A stretch of DNA of 64,000 nucleotides from Acholeplasmataceae bacterium UBA4853 (GCA_002399815.1 DHEJ01000038.1:127648-191647), one strand, 5' to 3'; shown: positions 25,932 through 36,069, numbered from the stretch's first letter. Made by a program: numbers and translations. Notes: generated by a model from the sequence alone, not told the origin.

Positions 25932-27713
25932 TTATTCAACGGTTACACTTTTAGCTAAATTTCTAGGCTTATCAATATCATATCCTAAATTAAGTGCCGC
26001 ATAATATGCAATCATTTGAGTTGGCACAACCATTAAAATCGGTGTTAAAAGATGGTGGACATCATCTAAAATGATGTCATCGCCTTTTTGTTTTAAAGAT
26101 TCTAATGTAATAATGATTGGAATTGCACCACGCGATTTAACTTCGTGCAAATTACTTCTTGTATTTAAGCTAATCTTCTCATCAGAAATTAGAGCAACAA
26201 CTGGAGTACCTTCTTCAATTAAAGCAATGGTTCCATGCTTTAATTCACCTGCAGCAAATCCTTCTGTATGAATATATGATATTTCTTTTAACTTTAATGC
26301 TGCTTCTAAAGCAGTTGCATAATCGATGCCTCTACCAATATAAAACGCATGTGGCTTTCTAAAATATTTTACCACTAAACCGTCCAAATTAGACATATCT
26401 GACAAGAAATTCTCAATTGCTTGAGCAACTTTTGATAATTCTAGCTTCAAATCAAACTCTTTACTAGATATTTCATAGCCAATGATTGTAAGAACAGCTA
26501 TTTGAGCAATATATGCTTTGGTTGATGCAACAGCAATTTCAGGACCTGCAAATATCTCTAATGCATAATCTGCTTCTCTTGCCAGGGTTGATGTAATCAC
26601 ATTAGTAATAGTTAATGTTTTATATTTTAGCGTTTTTAATTTGATTAGACATGCTCTTAAATCGGCTGTTTCACCACTTTGAGAAATAAGGATAAAAAAT
26701 GGATTAGGATCTAAAATCGGATCACTATAAGCAAACTCTGATGCAATATGTACTTCAACTGGTTTATTTATTAATTTTTCAAGTAAGTTTTTACCAACTA
26801 ATCCAGCATGCATAGAAGTTCCTGCAGCAAGTATATAGATTCTATTTGCTGCTTCAATGCTTTTAATCAAGGATTTATTTAATTTAATCGTATAGTTATC
26901 AAAGTACTTACTAATAATTTTACGAATGACACCCGGCTGTTCATTAATTTCTTTTAGCATAAAATGGTCATAATTACCTTTTTCAGTCATCGCAACATCC
27001 ATTTTAAGCACATCAAACTTTACAGTGATCTCGACATGATCATAATTATAGAATTTAACCTTATCTTGGTTTGCTACAACAAATGTTTTATCTTCTAAAA
27101 CATGGTAACTTGTAGCATAACCCGCTAATGCCAAAACATCTGATGTTATTGTAATACCATCACTAGATTTTCCTACTAATAGTGGTGGTTTATTCTTTGC
27201 AGCATAGATGGTATCTTTATTTAGTGTATCAATAATCAAAAGTGCATATGAACCTTTTAATAGTTTTAATGTTGTAAGTATTGAATTTTCCACGTCCATA
27301 TAACTAGAAAAACCTTCAATTAAATGAGCAATTACTTCCGTATCTGTTTCGCTTATAAATGCATGATCCTTTAAATACTGTTCCTTTAATTGAATAAAGT
27401 TTTCGATGACTCCATTATGCACAATTAAAAAACGGCCAGTAGTAGATTTATGAGGATGAGCATTTAGCGTTGTTACTTTTCCATGTGTAGCCCATCTGGT
27501 ATGACCTATTCCAATACTGGATAATATATTATGTGTTGACTTACTTAGAATTGATACTCTACCAACATCTTTATATACATCAAATATTTGATTATCTTTA
27601 TTATAAACAGTTAATCCTGCAGAATCATAACCACGGTATTCTAATCTTTCTAATCCATGAACTATAATATCTCTAGCATTTTGTGAACCAATATATCCTA
27701 CAATACCGCACAT
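25932..27713 (-). CDS. glmS: Glutamine-fructose-6-phosphate aminotransferase
   Basis: A 593-residue, full-length GlmS. MCGIVGYIG gives Cys2 as the glutaminase nucleophile. Two SIS domains follow, with SQSGETADL and AVASTKAY, and the C-terminus DKPRNLAKSVTVE is typical. It makes GlcN-6-P from Fru-6-P and glutamine. The start is preceded by GAAAGGT. No glmS ribozyme is seen upstream. First gene of the glm operon, read from the promoter at 27780. Confidence 0.96.
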   Translation of the reverse strand: MCGIVGYIGSQNARDIIVHGLERLEYRGYDSAGLTVYNKDNQIFDVYKDVGRVSILSKSTHNILSSIGIGHTRWATHGKVTTLNAHPHKSTTGRFLIVHNGVIENFIQLKEQYLKDHAFISETDTEVIAHLIEGFSSYMDVENSILTTLKLLKGSYALLIIDTLNKDTIYAAKNKPPLLVGKSSDGITITSDVLALAGYATSYHVLEDKTFVVANQDKVKFYNYDHVEITVKFDVLKMDVAMTEKGNYDHFMLKEINEQPGVIRKIISKYFDNYTIKLNKSLIKSIEAANRIYILAAGTSMHAGLVGKNLLEKLINKPVEVHIASEFAYSDPILDPNPFFILISQSGETADLRACLIKLKTLKYKTLTITNVITSTLAREADYALEIFAGPEIAVASTKAYIAQIAVLTIIGYEISSKEFDLKLELSKVAQAIENFLSDMSNLDGLVVKYFRKPHAFYIGRGIDYATALEAALKLKEISYIHTEGFAAGELKHGTIALIEEGTPVVALISDEKISLNTRSNLHEVKSRGAIPIIITLESLKQKGDDIILDDVHHLLTPILMVVPTQMIAYYAALNLGYDIDKPRNLAKSVTVE

Positions 27714-27751
27714 AGTTATTTATACCTTTCAAATTAAATAATTCAATAAAA

Positions 27752-27785
27752 AAACACTGAATTTGATTTTCCAGTGTTTATTATA
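27752..27785 (-). promoter_or_regulatory. Terminator hairpin overlapping the glmS promoter
   Basis: CAGTGTTT (27772-27779) pairs with AAACACTG (27752-27759), and the minus-strand stem ends in TTTTTTTATTG: a good terminator for transcripts arriving from 28427. TATAAT on the minus strand (27785-27780) abuts it and places +1 near 27773, inside the 5' arm. Read-through RNA would carry the hairpin; RNA started here would not. Confidence 0.6.
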
Positions 27786-27849
27786 GCATATTTTCATATT
27801 TTGAAAATTATTTTCAACTCGGAATTAAGACTTTAAAGGGGGTAGAAAA

Positions 27850-28400
27850 CAGTTTATTAGAGTAAGTCCTGCTGCAATGATTACATTGTTACCAATATCA
27901 ATGGAGGAAATCAGATTGGCATTCCAATTAATAATATCATAATACTTATAAGCGAATTGATAAAGACGTTTTCTTAAATCTAGATAAAACAGATGCAAGA
28001 GTAGCATTTTTGATTATAATTATAGATTTATAATGTAGCAATATAAAGTGATCATATTTCTTCGTGAAATAATAATGATGAATTTAGAGACTGTAAAGGA
28101 TAAATAGTTATAATTTCTCCTGTATTTCAGTTTTTTTCTCCCACATTTGAAAAACTTCTCATATATATTACCAGTAATGGACCATTAAGGCTTCTAGTAA
28201 TACCTGTTTGAATGACGATATTATGTTCAACAGTAATTGTTTTAGGTTAATCATTCCATTGTAGTATACCCTATATCTAGTTGTTCATCTTGGTAAGGTT
28301 GTTTAGATTGATATTTAATCAGTTTTTCTAGTACATCATCTTTGCAGCAAAATACCTTGATTTTCTCAAATCATAGCCTTCATTAAGTTTATATGTTTTT
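27850..28400 (-). pseudogene. Decayed glmU copy
   Basis: Blocks of this 710-base gap align to intact glmU. On the minus strand 27852-27940 encodes NANLISSIDIGNNVIIAAG, matching TNLIAPIKIGDSVFIAAG near the GlmU C-terminus. The stretch 28185-28256 matches the start of the beta-helix (INPDTITVGHN region). The stretch 28270-28300 matches the YQEEQLGTG region near residue 80. The order is that of glmU, but the segment between the last two blocks is deleted and stops and frameshifts are frequent. The 60-codon open frame inside it is a relic. Confidence 0.8.
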
Positions 28401-28426
28401 CAATTCAACTATTTTATAGTGAATAG

Positions 28427-29431
28427 TCAGTTTTTATTGTAATATTTAACATACCAATCCGTAAATTTTTGTAAACCTTCTGTAATAGATGTTTTCGGTT
28501 TAAATCCTATCAATTGTTCTAGCAACTTTGTTGAAGCATACGTTTTGTGAACATCACCTTTTTTTATAGGTTCAAATATTTTATCAAATTCAACATGATA
28601 ACCTAAAGAGTTTGATAATGTTTTTTCTAGTGTTGTAATAAAATACATTAGCTTTTCCGGACTATTATTACCAATATTTAAAACTCTATGCATAGGTTTT
28701 AATTCAGTGGGTGCTTTATCAATAACACGAATCACACCTTCGACAATATCATCAATATAAGTAAAATCTCTATACATATCATTTTCAAAGTCTCCATTAT
28801 TAAATATGCTAATTTTTTCCTTTTGGAAATACTTATTAACAAAGCTAAAGTATGCCATATCTGGTCTTCCCATTGGACCATATACTGTAAAAAATCTTAG
28901 TCCTGTAGCCGGAATATTGTATAAATGACTATATGTATAACCCATAAGTTCATTTGCTTTTTTAGTTGAAGCATAAAGTGATACAGGATGATCGACTAAA
29001 TCTGTTTCTTCAAACGGAATCTTGTCATTAGCTCCATAAACAGAACTACTAGATGCATATACCAAGTGTTTTACTGGGTATTTTCTACACATCTCTATAA
29101 TGTTATAAAACCCAACGATATTACTATTTATATAAGTATCTGGATTATCTATCGAATATCTTACGCCTGCTTGAGCTGCAAGATTAATAACATAAGTAAA
29201 GTTATATTTTGAAAATACTTTATTCATAAATACTTTATCTGAAATATCTCCTTTAATAAATGTGAAATTCTCCTCATCTTTTAAAAGTTCAAGTCTATCC
29301 AACTTCAATTTAACATCATAGTAGTCGTTTAAAATATCTATCCCAACCACTTTTTTTCCACTGGTAGTTAGTGCACTTGATAAATAGTATCCTATAAATC
29401 CAGCTGCACCTGTTACTAAATATGTTTCCAT
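28427..29431 (-). CDS. UDP-glucuronate 4-epimerase
   Basis: A 334-residue extended short-chain dehydrogenase. It shows GAAGFIGYYL for NAD binding, SSSVYG, the catalytic YASTK, and AAQAGVRYSIDNP, which is typical of UDP-GlcA epimerases rather than GalE. It should interconvert UDP-glucuronate and UDP-galacturonate, using the product of the ugd gene 8 bases upstream. The pair forms a cassette flanked by decayed glmM and glmU. No terminator is seen until 27752. Confidence 0.85.
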   Translation of the reverse strand: METYLVTGAAGFIGYYLSSALTTSGKKVVGIDILNDYYDVKLKLDRLELLKDEENFTFIKGDISDKVFMNKVFSKYNFTYVINLAAQAGVRYSIDNPDTYINSNIVGFYNIIEMCRKYPVKHLVYASSSSVYGANDKIPFEETDLVDHPVSLYASTKKANELMGYTYSHLYNIPATGLRFFTVYGPMGRPDMAYFSFVNKYFQKEKISIFNNGDFENDMYRDFTYIDDIVEGVIRVIDKAPTELKPMHRVLNIGNNSPEKLMYFITTLEKTLSNSLGYHVEFDKIFEPIKKGDVHKTYASTKLLEQLIGFKPKTSITEGLQKFTDWYVKYYNKN

Positions 29432-29439
29432 AATTTCAC

Positions 29440-30606
29440 CTAATCTCTATTAAATATATCTCTTGTATAAACTTTATCTTTAACCTGTCCTAATTCTTTG
29501 TAGAATCTATTAGATACAATTACGTCACATTCTTTAATGAACTTATAAAAATCTCTTTCTACTCTAGAATGAAAGAAATGTTCTTCATTTAAAACAGGTT
29601 CATAAACAATCACTTCTATACCTTTAGCTTTAATCCGTTTCATAATACCCTGTATTGAAGAAGCTCTGAAGTTATCAGAATTACTCTTCATAACTAACCT
29701 ATAAATTCCAACAGTCTTTGGATTTCTTTTTATAACCATATCTGCTATATGATCTTTTCTAGTTCGATTAGAGTCAACAATCGCCTTCATTATGTTTTGC
29801 GGTACATCGTTATAGTTAGCTAAAAGCTGTTTGGTATCTTTGGGTAAGCAATATCCACCATACCCAAAAGAAGGGTTATTATAATGTGTACCGATTCTAG
29901 GGTCTAATCCAACTCCACGTATAATATCTTCGGTATCAAGCCCTTTAACCTCTGCATAAGTATCCAATTCATTAAAATACGCTACACGTAAAGCTAGATA
30001 TGTATTAGAGAATAACTTGATTGCTTCTGCCTCAGTTGAACCTGTATAAAGAATTGGTACATCTTTTTTAATAGCACCTTCTAGCAGTAATTCAGCAAAC
30101 ACTTTTGCATCATAGTCTTTACTGCCAATCACTATTCTTGAAGGATAAAGATTATCGTATAAAGCTTTACTCTCTCTCAAAAATTCGGGCGAAAAAATAA
30201 TTTTTAAATTCGGGTATTCTTTTTGTTTTTCAGTTGTATATCCAACTGGTACTGTTGATTTAATTATTATTACTGCGTCTTTATTATATTTTTCAACATC
30301 TTCTATTACAGAGTCTACTGTATTTGTATTAAAAAAATTCATCTTCGGATCATAATCAGTTGGTGTCGCAATTATTACAAATTTTGCATTATTGTATGTT
30401 TCTTCTTTATTTAGTGTTGCTTTAAGATTTAAAGGTCTTTGTGATAAGTATGTTTCAATTTCATCATCTACAATTGGAGATTTTCTGTTATTTATAAGAT
30501 CGATTTTTTCTTTAATAATATCTAATGCGACGACCTCATTGTGTTGGCTTAAAAGCACTGCATTAGATAACCCAACATATCCTGTTCCAATTACTGAAAT
30601 CTTCAT
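29440..30606 (-). CDS. ugd: UDP-glucose 6-dehydrogenase
   Basis: A 388-residue NAD-dependent enzyme oxidising UDP-glucose to UDP-glucuronate. It shows GTGYVGLSN for NAD binding, [14 protein letters not shown], and the catalytic Cys in [11 protein letters not shown] (about residue 252). The length is normal for the shorter Gram-positive-type enzymes. GAGG precedes ATG 30606. First gene of the ugd-epimerase cassette. Confidence 0.94.
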   Translation of the reverse strand: MKISVIGTGYVGLSNAVLLSQHNEVVALDIIKEKIDLINNRKSPIVDDEIETYLSQRPLNLKATLNKEETYNNAKFVIIATPTDYDPKMNFFNTNTVDSVIEDVEKYNKDAVIIIKSTVPVGYTTEKQKEYPNLKIIFSPEFLRESKALYDNLYPSRIVIGSKDYDAKVFAELLLEGAIKKDVPILYTGSTEAEAIKLFSNTYLALRVAYFNELDTYAEVKGLDTEDIIRGVGLDPRIGTHYNNPSFGYGGYCLPKDTKQLLANYNDVPQNIMKAIVDSNRTRKDHIADMVIKRNPKTVGIYRLVMKSNSDNFRASSIQGIMKRIKAKGIEVIVYEPVLNEEHFFHSRVERDFYKFIKECDVIVSNRFYKELGQVKDKVYTRDIFNRD

Positions 30607-30720
30607 AAAATCCTCTTCTTTCTTAAGATAATCTAACTATCTTGTTTTCATTATAGTTATAAATTTTTATTTTCTTCATTTTTTTAATGATGATATGAAG
30701 ATATAAATATATCATCCTAA

Positions 30721-31030
30721 TCTAATCCATTTTATCTTGATTTGATTACTTTTATTATATTATCAACATAAGAATTGTGTAGTACAGATGTCATGGATTC
30801 AATTATATCATTAACTTTAAAATAATATGCAATCATAGATATGGAAACTACACTAGATACTAATAATTTATACCTGTTAATACAGCACCTTAAAATACAC
30901 CACAAGTGATTATTTTAGATGATAATCTGACATCTTGACTAATTACAATCTGATTCGTTTTTTTGATATAACTTTACCCAAAATATATACCAAACTTGAA
31001 TTTATTTTTTTTTGAATACTACTCATCAAA
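30721..31030 (-). pseudogene. Decayed glmM fragment
   Basis: On the minus strand the sequence aligns with about residues 20-112 of the intact glmM at 25591-25840. One frame reads SMIAYYFKVNDIIESM and then HNSYVDNIIKV, against PMVAYYSKINKVIGVM and HNPYTDNGIKI in GlmM. The catalytic TASHNP has become a non-functional SVLHNS. Frameshifts and stops lie on both sides. The 480-base gap 30607-31089 holds nothing else except the ribosome site of ugd. Together with the glmU relic it marks a lost glmM-glmU copy. Confidence 0.8.
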
Positions 31031-31089
31031 TACTATCGATTCTATAATATTCATGAATTCCAACCATCTTCCTCTATAACATTAAATAC

Positions 31090-32529
31090 TTATACTTGGG
31101 TTTTTCTATTTTTCATTTTAGTCAAAATTAGATTTACAATATTTTTAATCTCTATAAAATATATTAATAGTGTTATTGTAATAATGATAAATCCATAAAT
31201 CAAGAATCCTAATAAAAGATTTTCGATAGCTGCAGTGAAATAGAATGTGACAGAACTAAATATAATATAAAGTAGATTTTTATAAGATCTATTCCCGAAT
31301 TTTTTATTCATTTGGTGGTTTAATATTAAATACCAAATAAATTGAACTGCTACGGTTGTTATTGAAATGTATATTATTTTTTGCGAAATAAATGTGTTTA
31401 CAAGATAGATACCAGCAATCAGTAGTAGCAAGTTTACTAGACCAATGATAAAAAATTCTTTATTCATTTTTAGTGTTTTGTAGTAGTTATGTATAACAAC
31501 TGTAACAGCAGAGGTTAAAGTGATCCCTGGTGCCAATACATAAAATATTTCTAGTGAATCATAATAATCTGGTAAGTATACTTGAACAATGTAAGTCATT
31601 GGGAAATATGCAATGATAAGCATAGAGATTGATCCTAATACAAATGCTACCAAACCATTATAAGATTTGATAACTTCCTCACTTCGTGATTTATTTAAAC
31701 TTGGATAAAGAACCAAACTAATAGCACTCATAAAGACACCAGTAAAGCCTAATAATGTATATGCGAATGAAAAATTAGCAAAAATATTAGGATAAACTTC
31801 AACCGGATATTTAAAATCAACATATTGTGTAGGTATGCTTGAGAAAAACATGACTACTAAGTTTGAAAATAAAAGAATTACACCGATTTTTAATATATAG
31901 AGTAAACTATCTATATTATCTATTGCTTTTGAAGATTTTCCAAATACAATTTCTCTATATGTTACTACATACCATAGTAATAGAACTGAATTGATTATGA
32001 TTGTAAGTACAATATATAATCTATAGTCAGTTATCTCAAAAAGATAGAAGGATCCAATCAAGATAACATTCATGACAGTATAAATAATGTTTCTAGTTGC
32101 AAATTCTTTAAATCTTTGAGTAATCTGTGAAATATACTGGAAATAAGTTGTTAGATTCAAAACAATTAAATTTACACCTGCAAGGAAAGTAATAAATTGT
32201 CTTTCACCAGTCAGGAAAAGCGAAATTACGATGACAATCAAAGAGACAAATAGTTCAACTGTAAATAGTGCTTTTGTATATAAACGAAAATCCTTTTTAT
32301 CCAATTCACTAAAATCTTTACCAGCAAAATGTAAATAAATGCCATCAATAAACCCAAAATGAAAAATTCCAACATAAGATATATATAGCAAAAATAATTT
32401 ATAAAATCCATAATCTTGTTGCGGGAATATCATCGGTATGAAAAATACCGTTAATATACTTGAAAATAGTCTAACTCCATTGCTTAAAACAACTAGAGTT
32501 AAATCTTTCCCAAATTTTCTATTAATCAT
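31090..32529 (-). CDS. Wzx-type polysaccharide flippase
   Basis: A 479-residue membrane protein with about 12-14 helices, of the polysaccharide-transport/MATE-like Wzx family. It would flip undecaprenyl-linked repeat units across the membrane. ATG 32529 (MINRKFGKDL) overlaps the rmlD stop by 8 bases (ATGATTAA); the in-frame TTG at 32547 is less likely. Last gene of the rml block and the only flippase seen in the window. Confidence 0.85.
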   Translation of the reverse strand: MINRKFGKDLTLVVLSNGVRLFSSILTVFFIPMIFPQQDYGFYKLFLLYISYVGIFHFGFIDGIYLHFAGKDFSELDKKDFRLYTKALFTVELFVSLIVIVISLFLTGERQFITFLAGVNLIVLNLTTYFQYISQITQRFKEFATRNIIYTVMNVILIGSFYLFEITDYRLYIVLTIIINSVLLLWYVVTYREIVFGKSSKAIDNIDSLLYILKIGVILLFSNLVVMFFSSIPTQYVDFKYPVEVYPNIFANFSFAYTLLGFTGVFMSAISLVLYPSLNKSRSEEVIKSYNGLVAFVLGSISMLIIAYFPMTYIVQVYLPDYYDSLEIFYVLAPGITLTSAVTVVIHNYYKTLKMNKEFFIIGLVNLLLLIAGIYLVNTFISQKIIYISITTVAVQFIWYLILNHQMNKKFGNRSYKNLLYIIFSSVTFYFTAAIENLLLGFLIYGFIIITITLLIYFIEIKNIVNLILTKMKNRKTQV

Positions 32530-33355
32530 TATGATGTAATTCCTCAAAAAAAAGTGCCAATGCAGTCTTCCAATGATTCATAGGAACACCATTTTTTTTC
32601 ATTCTTGAATTTAATGGTCTTTTAGCTATTGTCGGATATTGATCGGAAGTTATCGGATTAACTTTCATTTCCATTTTTGCAGTTTTAAAAATCTCTATCG
32701 CAAATTCATGCCAACTACAAAAACCCTCATTGGTTGCATGGTAAATACCAAAATTATTAGTTTGCATTAATTCAATTATGTATATTGCTAAATCTACTGT
32801 GTATGTTGGCGAACCAATTTGATCAGCTACAACATTAATTTCTTTTTTTGTTTCGGCTAATCTAAGCATAGTTTTAATAAAATTATTGCCATTAATTCCG
32901 AATACCCATGAAACTCTAACGATATAATAATCTGATAGAAATTTTTGAACAGCAATTTCACCATGATATTTTGTTAATCCATAATAATTAATTGGTTTTG
33001 GATTATCAACTACTGTAAAAGGTAATGTTCCTTGACCATCAAAAACATAATCCGTACTTATATATAAGAATTTTGCATTTACACCTTTAGCTGCTTTGGC
33101 TAAATATTCTGTACCTAAGACATTAATGTTATAACAATTTTTTTGATCTTCTTCGGCTTTATCAACCGCGGTATAAGCTGCACAGTGAATTATAACAGTT
33201 GGTTTAAAACCATAAATAAAAGTGGCAACATCTGATTCAATAGTTATATCTAATTCATCTTTATCGATACCTAAGTGATCAATATTATTTTTTTTCAACA
33301 TCTGGACAACATCATAACCAAGTTGCCCTTTTACACCAGTTACTAATATTTTCAT
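32522..33355 (-). CDS. rmlD: dTDP-4-dehydrorhamnose reductase
   Basis: A 277-residue short-chain dehydrogenase with GVKGQLGYDV, STDYVFDG and YGLTKYHGE. It completes dTDP-L-rhamnose synthesis with NAD(P)H. The start at 33355 (MKILVTG) is the family start and follows the rmlB stop by 4 bases; a longer frame to 33409 runs inside rmlB. No strong ribosome site is seen, so coupling to rmlB is likely. Confidence 0.93.
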   Translation of the reverse strand: MKILVTGVKGQLGYDVVQMLKKNNIDHLGIDKDELDITIESDVATFIYGFKPTVIIHCAAYTAVDKAEEDQKNCYNINVLGTEYLAKAAKGVNAKFLYISTDYVFDGQGTLPFTVVDNPKPINYYGLTKYHGEIAVQKFLSDYYIVRVSWVFGINGNNFIKTMLRLAETKKEINVVADQIGSPTYTVDLAIYIIELMQTNNFGIYHATNEGFCSWHEFAIEIFKTAKMEMKVNPITSDQYPTIAKRPLNSRMKKNGVPMNHWKTALALFFEELHHND

Positions 33356-33359
33356 TATT

Positions 33360-34382
33360 TCACTGTCTCTCATCATACATTTTTTTGTAATAATCCTGAT
33401 ATTCTCCACTTAGAATATCTTGCCACCATGATATATTATCTAAATACCACTTAATTGTTTTTCTAATCCCCACTTCAAAAGAAATTGATGGTTGCCAATT
33501 AAATTCACGTATTGTTTTTGAAGGATCTATAGCATAACGTAAATCATGACCTGCTCTATCTTTAACAAAAGTGATTAATGATTCTGGTTTATTCAACTCT
33601 TTTAGAATAATTTTAACAATATCTAAATTGGTCTTTTCATTATTTCCACCAATATTATAGACTTCACCATCTCTACCTTCATGAAGAATAATGTCGATCG
33701 CTACACAATGATCTTCAACATATAACCAATCTCTAATATTCTCACCCGCTCCATAAACGGGTAATGATTGATCATTAAGTGCTCTGGAAATCATTAAAGG
33801 GATCAGTTTTTCAGGAAAGTGATAAGGTCCATAATTATTTGAACATCTTGAAATTGTTGCAGGTAATTTAAAAGTTCTGTTGTATGCTTGTACTAATAAA
33901 TCAGCTGATGCTTTTGATGCAGAATATGGACTTGATGCGTGAATTGATGTTTCTTCTGTAAATAATAAATCAGGTCTATCTAAAGGTAAATCACCATAAA
34001 CTTCGTCTGTTGAAACCTGATGAAATCTCTTAATTCCATATTTTCTACAAGCATCCATAAGCACTTGAGTACCAATAATGTTTGTTTGAAGAAAAATCGA
34101 TGGATTTTCAATTGATCGATCTACATGAGATTCCGCTGCAAAATTAACTACATAATCAAATTTCTCTTTTTCAAATAGATCAAAGATTATAGTTCTATCA
34201 CTGATATTACCTTTTACAAATTTAATCTCATTATTCTTTAATAATGAATCAAGTGTAGAAAGATTACCTGCATAAGTTAATGAATCCAAGCAAACAAGCT
34301 CATAATTTGGTCTCTTTTTTCTCATGTAATATAAAAAATTACTACCAATAAATCCTGCTCCGCCAGTTACTAATATTTTCAT
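33360..34382 (-). CDS. rmlB: dTDP-glucose 4,6-dehydratase
   Basis: A 340-residue enzyme with GGAGFIGSNF, the TDE motif in STDEVYGDL, and the catalytic YSASK. It makes dTDP-4-keto-6-deoxyglucose. ATG 34382 overlaps the rmlC stop by 4 bases. The stop is TGA, in line with the standard code. Confidence 0.95.
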   Translation of the reverse strand: MKILVTGGAGFIGSNFLYYMRKKRPNYELVCLDSLTYAGNLSTLDSLLKNNEIKFVKGNISDRTIIFDLFEKEKFDYVVNFAAESHVDRSIENPSIFLQTNIIGTQVLMDACRKYGIKRFHQVSTDEVYGDLPLDRPDLLFTEETSIHASSPYSASKASADLLVQAYNRTFKLPATISRCSNNYGPYHFPEKLIPLMISRALNDQSLPVYGAGENIRDWLYVEDHCVAIDIILHEGRDGEVYNIGGNNEKTNLDIVKIILKELNKPESLITFVKDRAGHDLRYAIDPSKTIREFNWQPSISFEVGIRKTIKWYLDNISWWQDILSGEYQDYYKKMYDERQ

Positions 34383-34945
34383 TTCTTAATCTCCCTAAAA
34401 ATAAAATTTACATCTGATTGTGAAAGATATGGAGCGTTAACATCCTTATCTGAAAGAATAGGATCCACAATATTCCATTTAATATCAAATAATGGTTCAT
34501 CATACCTTATGCTCCTATCATGTTCTTTTGAATATAAATTATCAACTTTATATTGAACTTCAACATTATCAGTTAATGTTAGAAATCCGTGTGCAAAACC
34601 AATTGGTATCAGTAGTTGCTTCTTATTATCTTCTGTTAATTCAATACTAAAAGATTTTAAATACGTCGGAGAACCTTTTCTTATATCTACAGCTACATCT
34701 AAAATTTTTCCTTTAGTACATCTGACCAATTTAGTTTGTCCCATTGGGTCATTTTGAAAATGTAACCCTCTTAATGTCCCCTTCTTAGTACTAAAAGAAT
34801 GGTTGTCTTGAAGGAAGTCATAAGTAATTCCATTTTCATTAAATTTTTGTTTATTATATGTTTCAACAAACCAGCCTCGTTGATCACCAAATACTTGAGA
34901 TTCTATAATATATAAATCCTGAATACCAGTTTCTATTTTTTTCAC
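34379..34945 (-). CDS. rmlC: dTDP-4-dehydrorhamnose 3,5-epimerase
   Basis: A 188-residue cupin-fold epimerase with FLQDNHS, GTLRGLHFQ (catalytic His) and IPIGFAHGF. The start is GTG at 34945, with GAGGAG 8 bases upstream. It follows rmlA after a 195-base structured gap. Confidence 0.95.
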   Translation of the reverse strand: MKKIETGIQDLYIIESQVFGDQRGWFVETYNKQKFNENGITYDFLQDNHSFSTKKGTLRGLHFQNDPMGQTKLVRCTKGKILDVAVDIRKGSPTYLKSFSIELTEDNKKQLLIPIGFAHGFLTLTDNVEVQYKVDNLYSKEHDRSIRYDEPLFDIKWNIVDPILSDKDVNAPYLSQSDVNFIFREIKK

Positions 34946-35044
34946 TATTGATTCTCCTCGTATAATATATAGTGTAGTTTTAGGATCAAGACCAGCTACA
35001 TATTGTTATTTATAAGTTTGAAGTCTTAGTGTTATAATCAAGTC

Positions 35045-35140
35045 AAGATATAACCTGCGGAATCCACATATTCTCCTTGCAAATCATGGTGATTAGTTAG
35101 CGTGCGATCCTGCTTAATTGACTAATCTGCTCACCGGTTG
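35045..35140 (-). other. Structured, G+C-richer gap between rmlA and rmlC
   Basis: The gap 34946-35140 holds no recognised gene. Its rmlA-proximal half is visibly richer in G and C than the surroundings. GATTAG (35091-35096) and CTAATC (35122-35127) pair, with inner TTA-A-GC/GCTAA pairing and a loop AGGATCGCAC on the minus strand. Downstream an AAGGAGAATATG could start an eight-codon frame (MWIPQVIS). Another frame reads 27 codons without a stop and could be eroded coding sequence. The function is unknown. Confidence 0.4.
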
Positions 35141-36025
35141 TTAATATTTGATCTTACCTTCTGCTACACTTTTTAAGTGAATACCATATGTAGATTTGCC
35201 ATATCTATCAGCAGATTCTAATAATCTTTTTTTATCTATCCATCCTTTTAGATAAGCAATTTCTTCTGGTGCAGAAATTTTAATTCCCTGACGTTCCTGT
35301 ATAGTTTTCACAAATGAGGCTGCCTCGTGAAGACTTTCGATTGTTCCTGTGTCCAACCATGCAAAACCTCTACCTAGAAGTTTTACTTCTAAATCACCTT
35401 TTTCAAGATAGATTTTGTTCAAATCTGTAATCTCAAGTTCACCTCGATTACTTGGTTTGACTAGTTTAGCAAATTCAACAACTCGGTTATCATAAATATA
35501 TAAACCCGTAATTGCATAATTTGACTTTGGATTGATTGGCTTTTCTTCAACAGATATGACTTTATTATGTTCATCAAATTCAACGACTCCAAATCTTTCT
35601 GGATCATTTACATAATATCCAAACACTGTAGTCTTATTATTTATATGATTATCCACAGCATTTCTTAGAATTTGACCCAATCCATTTCCAAAGAAAATAT
35701 TATCTCCCAAAATCATGGTACAAGCATCACCATTAATAAAATCTTCACCAAGTATAAAAGCTTGTGCTAAACCATCCGGTGATGGTTGAACCTTATATGT
35801 TAGTTTAATTCCAAACTCAGAACCATCACCCAACAATCTTTGAAAATTCGGCAAATCAGTAGAGGTAGATATGATTAATATATCCTTAATACCTGCTAAC
35901 ATCAATGTGGATAATGGATAATAAACCATTGGTTTATCATATATGGGTAATAACTGTTTACTGGCAATTAAAGTTAATGGATAGAGACGAGTTCCACTTC
36001 CTCCAGCTAATATAATTCCTTTCAT
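35141..36025 (-). CDS. rmlA: Glucose-1-phosphate thymidylyltransferase
   Basis: A 294-residue nucleotidyltransferase with [30 protein letters not shown] and EEKP. It makes dTDP-glucose, the entry to the rhamnose pathway. The start is ATG 36025 and has no Shine-Dalgarno directly before it; AAAGGA lies upstream of a hairpin (see 36037-36069). The four rml genes have the order A-C-B-D on one strand. Confidence 0.95.
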   Translation of the reverse strand: MKGIILAGGSGTRLYPLTLIASKQLLPIYDKPMVYYPLSTLMLAGIKDILIISTSTDLPNFQRLLGDGSEFGIKLTYKVQPSPDGLAQAFILGEDFINGDACTMILGDNIFFGNGLGQILRNAVDNHINNKTTVFGYYVNDPERFGVVEFDEHNKVISVEEKPINPKSNYAITGLYIYDNRVVEFAKLVKPSNRGELEITDLNKIYLEKGDLEVKLLGRGFAWLDTGTIESLHEAASFVKTIQERQGIKISAPEEIAYLKGWIDKKRLLESADRYGKSTYGIHLKSVAEGKIKY

Positions 36026-36036
36026 TCACGACACCA

Positions 36037-36069
36037 TTACTCTAGATTTATATGTAGAGTAAATCCTTT
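36037..36069 (-). promoter_or_regulatory. Hairpin between ribosome site and start of rmlA
   Basis: TTACTCTA (36037-36044) and TAGAGTAA (36055-36062) form a perfect 8-bp stem. AAAGGA (minus strand, 36069-36064) lies just 5' of it and the rmlA ATG 11 bases 3' of it. Folding would bring the ribosome site to within working distance of the start; unfolded it is too far away. Confidence 0.35.

Noticed and set aside
27714..27850. A glmS ribozyme upstream of glmS
   Set aside because: No core motif of the ribozyme is visible; only a simple terminator and a promoter are present.
27825..28007. A 60-codon frame as a real small gene
   Set aside because: Its second half aligns with the GlmU C-terminus and the flanks are frameshifted glmU; it is a relic.
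35045..35140. A tRNA or T-box leader between rmlA and rmlC
   Set aside because: No acceptor stem with T-arm consensus and no T-box core sequence could be found on either strand.
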